Source: CAYMJK01 sp043101635 (GTDB taxonomy: Bacteria; Planctomycetota; Phycisphaerae; Phycisphaerales; UBA1924). Taken from it: 10,953 nucleotides of DNA. Shown piece by piece: positions 1-4,687 of the stretch. The stretch's first letter is position 1; every line of letters starts with the position of its first letter. The position numbers and the translations under genes were made by a program. The stretch lies in contig JBICIE010000299.1 of NCBI GenBank assembly GCA_043101635.1, forward strand, positions 1 through 10,953, written 5' to 3'. Under the pieces are notes generated by a model, which saw only the letters and a program-made list of their open reading frames with translations, did no database searches and was not told the origin of the DNA.

Positions 1-15
1 GTCCCGCCGCCCATA

Positions 16-35
16 GGTAGAGAACCCCCTCTATC
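16..35. other. Small dyad upstream of first gene
   Basis: GGTAGAG (16-22) can pair with CTCTATC (29-35) across the six-base loop AACCCC, using one G-T wobble. It ends 13 bases before the proposed ATG at 49. An AAGG at 38-41, seven bases before that ATG, is the only ribosome-binding-like sequence. The dyad could be an operator, an mRNA leader hairpin or chance. Nothing else is visible in the first 48 bases. Confidence 0.25.
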
Positions 36-48
36 CCAAGGCCGACCC

Positions 49-1131
49 ATGCCCGCAGCACACCCTCAAAACACCACGCCCCACGCCACAAACGGCCACA
101 TCCCCCACCCCGCGCCCGCGCGGGCCATACCCCCGACCGACCCCACAACTCCACCCCTGCGCGCGCACAACACCCACGATCCCGACCCCAACCACGAGAG
201 ATCCGCCCGGGGCGCACAAACTTCTCGCGACACCGACGACGCTCCCGCTCCCGTCCCACCCTTCCCCCACCCCCTCTCCTCCCGCCGCGCAAACCCACCC
301 ACCGCCGAGCCCACTACTGACCGCCCCACCCTCCCCGACCACATCGACCCCGACGAACTCCTCTTCGACTACTACGACTCCGCCGACGACCGCGAACTCG
401 CCGCCCGCCACGGCCTCGGCGCCGAAACCCTCTTCGCCTGGGCCGAGCATCCTCACACACGCCGCATGCTCGCGCGCCTGCGCGCCTTCAGCGAAAAGCG
501 AGCCGATGACATCCGCGCCTACAGCGCCTGCGCTGCCGTCCTCTCCCTCTACCGCCTCGTGCACCGGCCCATGTACATGGTCCAGCACATCTCCATCCCC
601 GCCGAACTCCGCAGCCAGGAGATCACCCTCAAAGCTGCCCTCGCCATACTCAACCCCATCGAGCGCGCCAGGACCTTCAAACACAAGCTCAACCTCCGCC
701 GCGCCCTCGCCGCCCTCAACCCCCGCCGCAACGTGCCACTGACGGCCGCCGTCAGTGCTCCCCGCAGCCCCACCCCGTTCGCGCAAGAACCGCATCCCGC
801 CGCGAGCATCTCTCCGAAAGCGCGACCCCCCCTGGTGGCACTGGCGTCCGGCCTGTGCGACGCCAAACCCCCGCGCACAGCCACGGCCTCAACCCGCACA
901 GCGCCCCCAACTTCACCCCCAGGGGCGCGGGCTTCCAGCCCGCGTCGGCGCAAAGCGCCGAACCAACCACCCTGCGCCACCCCCAACAAGGCGCCAATGC
1001 AACCCCAACTTGAAGCGCCCACCACCCGCGCCTCACCGTCCATCCCCGCGCAACTGCGCATCAGCGCTCCGCGCAAGCCCAGCGCCACCAGCCTCCTCGA
1101 CCAGTCCGGCGCCCTCCCCCGCGCCCCCTGA
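49..1131 (+). CDS. Hypothetical protein with helical HTH-like core and low-complexity tails
   Basis: Function unknown; up to 360 residues. Three zones are visible. Residues 1-97 are rich in Pro, Thr, His and Ala and have weak codon bias. Residues about 98-227 (nt 340-729) look truly coding, with codons ending almost always in C (CTC, GCC, ATC, GAC). This core begins DPDELLFDYYDS, continues LAARHGLGAETLFAW, which resembles a winged or simple helix-turn-helix, and then runs into long charged helices. It resembles a small-protein type I have seen in Phycisphaerae, but I cannot name a family. Residues about 228-360 are Pro/Ala/Ser/Arg-rich and are translated from DNA full of perfect palindromes, so this tail is probably not conserved. 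ATG 49 is the only upstream ATG in frame, with AAGG seven bases before it; the true start could be internal. There is no membrane segment. The core is likely real; both ends are uncertain. Confidence 0.6.
   Translation: MPAAHPQNTTPHATNGHIPHPAPARAIPPTDPTTPPLRAHNTHDPDPNHERSARGAQTSRDTDDAPAPVPPFPHPLSSRRANPPTAEPTTDRPTLPDHIDPDELLFDYYDSADDRELAARHGLGAETLFAWAEHPHTRRMLARLRAFSEKRADDIRAYSACAAVLSLYRLVHRPMYMVQHISIPAELRSQEITLKAALAILNPIERARTFKHKLNLRRALAALNPRRNVPLTAAVSAPRSPTPFAQEPHPAASISPKARPPLVALASGLCDAKPPRTATASTRTAPPTSPPGARASSPRRRKAPNQPPCATPNKAPMQPQLEAPTTRASPSIPAQLRISAPRKPSATSLLDQSGALPRAP
826..960. repeat. Cluster of palindromic elements inside the tail of the first gene
   Basis: Three perfect inverted repeats lie here. 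TGGCGTC (842-848) pairs with GACGCCA (859-865) around a ten-base loop. CGCGGGCT (926-933) pairs with AGCCCGCG (937-944) around the triloop TCC. CGGCGC (946-951) pairs with GCGCCG (955-960) around AAA, only one base after the previous stem. The middle element looks like the short intergenic palindromes that recur in many planctomycete genomes (recollection, not a search). They sit within the open frame of the first gene and would encode low-complexity Pro/Arg/Ser sequence, so they look like repeat DNA read through rather than selected protein. Confidence 0.6.
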
Positions 1132-1285
1132 TCCGGGTACCCCCCCACTCCGTGGGGGGCTTCCCCTCCTACCGGGCCTCCTCCCGCCTCAAACGCGCAC
1201 ACCACCCAACCGCGCTCCCGACGCGGGCGCTTTCGCTGCGCCCCGGCGCCGGACGCCCCCTGTCCCCCGAGCGGTACCATCGCCC
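1132..1285. other. Intergenic region upstream of the metE-like gene
   Basis: This 154-bp gap holds two hairpins: CCCCCCAC/GTGGGGGG at 1141-1159, and GGGCGC (1225-1230) with GCGCCC (1238-1243) around TTTCGCT. I see no convincing sigma-70 promoter, no Shine-Dalgarno site before the ATG at 1286, and nothing resembling a cobalamin or SAM riboswitch. Confidence 0.6.
1141..1159 (+). terminator. Candidate hairpin terminator or palindromic repeat
   Basis: A perfect 8-bp stem, CCCCCCAC (1141-1148) with GTGGGGGG (1152-1159), closes on the triloop TCC and starts ten bases after the stop codon at 1129-1131. The sequence after it (CTTCCCCTCC) is pyrimidine-rich but has no real T run, so intrinsic termination is plausible but not shown. 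It shares the perfect 8-bp stem and TCC loop of the palindrome at 926-944, so it may instead belong to the same repeat class. Confidence 0.45.
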
Positions 1286-2488
1286 ATGCTCACCGTCACC
1301 AAAGACACCATCCTCCCCGCCACCGTCACCGGCTCTTGGCCGCGCCCGCGCTGGTTTGACATGAGCATGTGGGGCCGCCCCATCGACACCTGCATGATGG
1401 ACCCGCGCTACCGCGAGAAGTTCACGGATGCCATGTCGGTGATCGTCGCCGACGAGCAGCGGGCCGGGCTGGACATCGTCACGCACGGCGACCTGCACTG
1501 CGATGAGGACATGGCCGGCCGGTCGTGGCATCACTACCCGCTGCAGCGCTGGGCCGGGCTCGATGGCGATTACCTGCAATCAGATGAAACGCGCTCGCCG
1601 TGGCTGCGCTATCCGCCCGGCACGCTGCTCAACGAGATCTACACCGGCTGGCGCTGGCCGCGCGTCACCGGGAAGATCGAGCATCGCCCGCTCGACTACG
1701 CCAAGATCTGGCGCATCGCCCAGGGCCGAGCGGCGCGCCCGGTGCGCTTCGGCACGTGCTGCTCGCAGGTGATGGGGCTCTTCCTCGACCTGTACACCGA
1801 CCAGTACACCGATCACCGGCAGGTGATCTGGGACATGGCGGAGGCGATGAACAAAGAACTGCTCGCCCTGCGCGACGCCGGCTGCCGGTGCATCCAGATC
1901 GAGGAGCCCACACTGCACTTCTGGGCCAACACCTACGGCGCAGGCAGCGACGAGGTGAAGTTCATGGTCGACGCCTTCAACCGCGAGGTGCAGGGGCTGG
2001 ATGATGTCGAGATCTGGATTCACACCTGCTGGGGCAACCCCAACATGCAGCGCGTGATCGAGAACGACAGCTACCGCGAGTCGTTCGAGCTGTACCTGCA
2101 CGCGCTGAAGGGCGATGTGTGGACGGTAGAGATGACCGATCGCAACTTCCGCGAAATCGAGCTGTTCGGCTCGATGAAGGGCCGCCTGCCCAAGAAGATC
2201 GCCGTGGGTGTCGTCAGCCATCGCACGCTGCAGGCGGATCGGCCGGAGGAAGTGGCCGAGCGCGGGCGCAAGGCGCTGGAGCACATCGACCCGGAGCAGC
2301 TCATCTTGTCTACCGACTGCGGCTTCGGCCGCCAGGGCTGCAACCGCGACATCGCCTTCTTCAAGACCACCGCGATCGCCCAGGGGCGCGACATTCTGCT
2401 GAAGGAACTGGGATTCGAGCCGCGCGGGGCGCCCGCGGCCGATCCGATGCTGCAGACCGACATCGTGCCCGAGAAGCCGGACCGGTAG
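1286..2488 (+). CDS. Single-domain cobalamin-independent methionine synthase (MetE C-terminal-domain-like methyltransferase)
   Basis: A 400-residue protein of the MetE C-terminal (Meth_synt_2) TIM-barrel type, which uses bound zinc to activate a thiol, usually homocysteine, for methyl transfer. The N terminus PATVTGSWPRP matches the TTTIGSFPQT signature of MetE. The zinc ligands are all visible: His246 and Cys248 in WIHTCWGN, Glu282 in WTVEMTDR, and Cys345 in LSTDCGFGRQG. The substrate-side motif QIEEPTLHFW lies at 204-213. Full MetE is about 750 residues with an N-terminal duplicate domain that is absent here, so the methyl donor may not be methyl-tetrahydrofolate polyglutamate. Related single-domain enzymes include archaeal core-MetE and epoxyalkane:coenzyme M transferases, so substrate is open. 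ATG 1286 starts just before the conserved motif; the frame stays open far upstream, but that stretch is Pro/Arg-rich noise. It converges on the next gene with 7 bp between stops. Confidence 0.9.
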   Translation: MLTVTKDTILPATVTGSWPRPRWFDMSMWGRPIDTCMMDPRYREKFTDAMSVIVADEQRAGLDIVTHGDLHCDEDMAGRSWHHYPLQRWAGLDGDYLQSDETRSPWLRYPPGTLLNEIYTGWRWPRVTGKIEHRPLDYAKIWRIAQGRAARPVRFGTCCSQVMGLFLDLYTDQYTDHRQVIWDMAEAMNKELLALRDAGCRCIQIEEPTLHFWANTYGAGSDEVKFMVDAFNREVQGLDDVEIWIHTCWGNPNMQRVIENDSYRESFELYLHALKGDVWTVEMTDRNFREIELFGSMKGRLPKKIAVGVVSHRTLQADRPEEVAERGRKALEHIDPEQLILSTDCGFGRQGCNRDIAFFKTTAIAQGRDILLKELGFEPRGAPAADPMLQTDIVPEKPDR

Positions 2489-2495
2489 CCGTTTC

Positions 2496-3968
2496 TCAGG
2501 CCATGGCGCGCCCGGCCTCTTCCAACAGCGCCGCGGCGCTTGCGGGGTCCGGGGCCTCGGCGATGAGACGCAGGATCGGCTCGGTGTTGCTGGGGCGGAT
2601 GTGGACCCAGGCCCGCCTGTCATCGAGGTCGATGCGCACGCCATCCTGCCGGTCGATGCGGGCGCCAGCAAAGTGCGCCGCGAGGCGCTCCAGTGCGGGC
2701 GCCGCGTCATCGCGATGGCGCAGCGGCGCCTTGCGCTTCTCGATGGCGTAGGCGGGAATGTCGCGCACCAGATCGCTCAGACGGGCGCGACGGCGGGCCC
2801 GCAGGGCGAGCACCAGCGCCATGGCGCTGAGCGAGTCGCGCACCAGCGTGACCTTCGGCCAGATGACGCCGCCATTGCCCTCGCCGCCGAGCAGCACGCG
2901 CCGGCCCTCGGACGAGAGCCGCTTCATCGCCTCGACGACGTTGGCCTCCCCCACCGGCGTGCGCACGACCTCGGCGCCGAAGCGGGCCGCGATGTCATCG
3001 AGCATGCGGCTGGTCGAGAGGTTGGTCACCAGCGCCGCGGCGTGCGCGCCGGCGCCGGCCTGCTCCAGCACCGCCATGGCGGACAGCGCCAGCGTGTACT
3101 CCTCGCCGATGTACTCGCCGCGCTCGTCGATGATGGCAAGCCGATCGCCATCGGGATCCTGCGCAAAGCCAATCTCGGCTCCGCGAGCGCGCACGAGCGC
3201 GGCGAGGTCGCCCAGATTCTCTCGCGTCGGCTCGGGCGGATGGGGGAAGACGCCGGTTGGGTCGGCGCCGGTGTGAAAGAGCGTGGCGCCGAGCGACTCC
3301 AGCAGCGCTGCGCCAAGTTCGCGCCCGGACGCGTTGACGGAGTCGAGCACGATGCGCACGCCGGCGCCGATGGCCCCGGCGCCGGCAAACGGATCAATCG
3401 CGATCAGCAGGTTGTTGAGATGGGCCTCGCCCGAGACCTCGCGGCGCAGGTCGGGCTCGGCGGGCTCGACATCGCCGGTGGCGCCGAACCGCTCGATGAT
3501 CTGGGCGGCCAGCGCCGCCGGCGGGGCGCAGGCGGCGGCGCCATCAAGCTCCGGCGGGTTCCAGATCAGGCACTTGAGCCCATTCCACTCCTGCGGGTTG
3601 TGGCTGGCGGTGACGATGAGGGCGCCATCGGCCCGCAGGTCGTCCACCAGCACGCCGGCGGTGGGCGTCATGGCGACGCCGGCATCCAGCACGTGGCAGC
3701 CGGCCGCGCCGAGGCCTCGGGCCGCGGCCTCCAGGATCTCGGCGCCGCCGGCCCGGCCATCGCGGGCGAGCACGACCATGGGCTCCGGCTCGACGCCGGC
3801 CTCGGGATCCCAGCGCAGCGGCCCGGGCGGGGCGACGCCGGCGCGGACGCGATCTGCAAGCCAGGCGCCGAACGCCGCGGCATATCGACAGGCAATGTCA
3901 GTCGTCAGGCTCTGCCCCGTCACGCCGCGGAGGCCGCTGACACCGAGCATCAGGGGAGCGTCGCTCAT
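2496..3968 (-). CDS. Alpha-D-phosphohexomutase (phosphoglucosamine mutase / phosphomannomutase family)
   Basis: A 490-residue enzyme that moves phosphate between C6 and C1 of a hexose phosphate through a phosphoserine, feeding peptidoglycan (GlmM) or nucleotide-sugar (ManB/Pgm) synthesis in the cytoplasm. All four family sites are present: phosphoserine loop TASHNP with Ser122; Mg2+ loop DPDGDR with Asp271, Asp273 and Asp275; sugar-binding loop GGEGNGG at 361-367; and phosphate-binding loop RPSNTEPILR at 458-467. The start LGVSGLRGVTG corresponds to the family's usual FGTSGIRG. The SNTEP form and the 490-residue length (GlmM is usually about 445) leave glucosamine-, manno- and gluco-phosphate open as substrates. 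ATG at 3966-3968 is preferred because family homology begins there; the frame continues 79 codons upstream but that extension has no family character. No Shine-Dalgarno site; only a weak TATCCT (minus strand, 3976-3981) lies just upstream. Confidence 0.92.
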   Translation of the reverse strand: MSDAPLMLGVSGLRGVTGQSLTTDIACRYAAAFGAWLADRVRAGVAPPGPLRWDPEAGVEPEPMVVLARDGRAGGAEILEAAARGLGAAGCHVLDAGVAMTPTAGVLVDDLRADGALIVTASHNPQEWNGLKCLIWNPPELDGAAACAPPAALAAQIIERFGATGDVEPAEPDLRREVSGEAHLNNLLIAIDPFAGAGAIGAGVRIVLDSVNASGRELGAALLESLGATLFHTGADPTGVFPHPPEPTRENLGDLAALVRARGAEIGFAQDPDGDRLAIIDERGEYIGEEYTLALSAMAVLEQAGAGAHAAALVTNLSTSRMLDDIAARFGAEVVRTPVGEANVVEAMKRLSSEGRRVLLGGEGNGGVIWPKVTLVRDSLSAMALVLALRARRRARLSDLVRDIPAYAIEKRKAPLRHRDDAAPALERLAAHFAGARIDRQDGVRIDLDDRRAWVHIRPSNTEPILRLIAEAPDPASAAALLEEAGRAMA

Positions 3969-4186
3969 CGGCGAGGATAGGGAGTTTGGCGGTGCTGGCA
4001 GAAGGGTCGCAGAATGCCGAGAACATCCGCAGTTCGGCGGAGGCGCCGGCGCCGGCAGGTTGTGCGCCCCCGGGCGGGCCGAGTCAACCATCCACAGATG
4101 GCCAGTGGGCGAGACTCGGCGCGAGAATCCACGCAACCTGCTGCCCGCAAGCGGCTTAGGGAACTGACAAGAATCTGGAGCGGGAG

Positions 4187-4195
4187 TTATCCACA
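4187..4195 (+). promoter_or_regulatory. Perfect DnaA-box consensus
   Basis: TTATCCACA matches the bacterial DnaA-box consensus at all nine positions. A partial, oppositely oriented copy (AATCCACCT read on the minus strand, 4206-4214) lies 10 bases downstream, so ATCCAC (4189-4194) and GTGGAT (4208-4213) form an inverted pair. A single box can be a DnaA-regulated promoter site or chance. In DNA this GC-rich a perfect copy is notable but not decisive. Confidence 0.5.
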
Positions 4196-4256
4196 CACTG
4201 CCCACAGGTGGATTCGCGCCGGTGGGAATCGCGCGGGCCGGTGAACGTTAGTTCCT

Positions 4257-4274
4257 CTTTACACGAACTTTACA
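4257..4274 (+). promoter_or_regulatory. CTTTACA direct repeat, possible promoter or activator site
   Basis: CTTTACA occurs at 4257-4263 and again at 4268-4274, start-to-start distance 11 bp, about one helical turn. Each contains TTTACA, one base from the sigma-70 -35 consensus TTGACA. The best -10 partner I see is TACCAT at 4295-4300, which gives an over-long 20-base spacer and lies almost at the GTG start. The repeat could be a dimer-binding site for the promoter of the pterin-ppk-sulfotransferase unit. Confidence 0.3.
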
Positions 4275-4306
4275 GGCTATCGGGCCCAAGGCACTACCAT
4301 CCAGCC

Positions 4307-4687
4307 GTGTTTCGCATCAAGGTCGAAGACGAGTTCTGTGCGGCTCACGCGCTGCTTCTGGCGGGCACGCGCGAGCCGGTCCACGGGCATAACTGGCGCG
4401 TCGAGGCCATCATCGAGGGGCCGCAGCTCGACGGCGACGGGCTGCTATGCGACTTCCACGCGGTTCAGGCGGCGCTGCGGGAGGTGATCGACCCGCTGCG
4501 CAACGCCGATCTGAATGCTGCCGCGGCGCTGGAGGGGCTGAACCCGTCGGCGGAGGTGGTCGCCCGGTTCATCTGTCAGCGGCTGGCGGGGGCGCTGCAG
4601 GGGGTTCTGGCCTCGGGGGCCCGGGTGGCGCAGGTGAGCGTGACGGAGGCGCCGGGCTGCCGGGCGGAGTATCAGGCCGAGCCATGA
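4307..4687 (+). CDS. 6-pyruvoyl-tetrahydropterin synthase / QueD family protein, E-x2-HGH type
   Basis: A 126-residue protein of the PTPS/QueD (COG0720) fold, whose members act on 7,8-dihydroneopterin triphosphate in queuosine, biopterin or folate synthesis. The zinc ligands His14 (CAAHALL), His26 and His28 (VHGHNW) are present, as is the pterin-anchoring Glu114 (TEAPGC). The usual catalytic Cys before HGH is missing; instead Glu23-x2-His26 gives the E-x2-HGH pattern of the PTPS-III class, which forms 6-hydroxymethyl-dihydropterin and can replace FolB in folate synthesis. The Asp-His pair normally in 'LDHxxLN' is Arg65-Asn66 here (LRNADLN), so activity may differ from any of these. GTG 4307 is chosen because homology starts at once; an ATG at 4208 in the same frame would add 33 unconserved residues. 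The stop overlaps the ppk start by ATGA, implying translational coupling. Confidence 0.85.
   Translation: MFRIKVEDEFCAAHALLLAGTREPVHGHNWRVEAIIEGPQLDGDGLLCDFHAVQAALREVIDPLRNADLNAAAALEGLNPSAEVVARFICQRLAGALQGVLASGARVAQVSVTEAPGCRAEYQAEP

Larger units (their letters stand above)
3969..4306. promoter_or_regulatory. Divergent intergenic region between phosphohexomutase and the pterin-family gene
   Basis: This 338-bp region must carry promoters for both flanking genes. It holds a perfect DnaA-box consensus at 4187-4195, looser ATCCAC-like relatives at 4088-4096 (CCATCCACA), 4124-4132 (GAATCCACG), 4198-4206 (CTGCCCACA) and, on the minus strand, 4206-4214 (AATCCACCT). A GGCGCC tandem palindrome lies at 4042-4053. 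The segment of about 4246-4280 is clearly less GC-rich than its surroundings and contains a CTTTACA direct repeat. I find no credible gene inside it. Confidence 0.6.

Noticed and set aside
31..795. Minus-strand frame of 254 codons opposite the first gene
   Set aside because: The product is Gly/Val/Glu-rich with low complexity, and third-position bias favours the plus strand between 340 and 729.
755..1285. N-terminal extension of the MetE-like protein from an ATG at 755
   Set aside because: It would overlap the first gene and encodes Pro/Arg-rich sequence through palindromes; family homology starts just after the ATG at 1286.
1132..1285. SAM or cobalamin riboswitch before the MetE-like gene
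   Set aside because: No conserved core motifs of these riboswitches are visible; only simple GC hairpins.
2601..3980. A 459-codon plus-strand open frame opposite the phosphohexomutase
   Set aside because: The minus-strand frame carries all four phosphohexomutase active-site loops; the plus product is Gly/Ala/Arg/His-rich shadow.
3969..4205. N-terminal extension of the phosphohexomutase by 79 codons
   Set aside because: The added sequence has no relation to the family, which begins a few residues before its SGLRG motif, and it would cover the DnaA box region.
4208..4306. Earlier ATG start for the pterin-family protein
   Set aside because: The extra 33 residues have no family counterpart; the GTG at 4307 is directly followed by the conserved strand FRIKVEDEF.
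3969..4306. Chromosomal replication origin
   Set aside because: Only one perfect DnaA box is present, there is no obvious unwinding element or replication gene nearby, and I cannot compute genome-wide skew. Kept only as a question in the findings.
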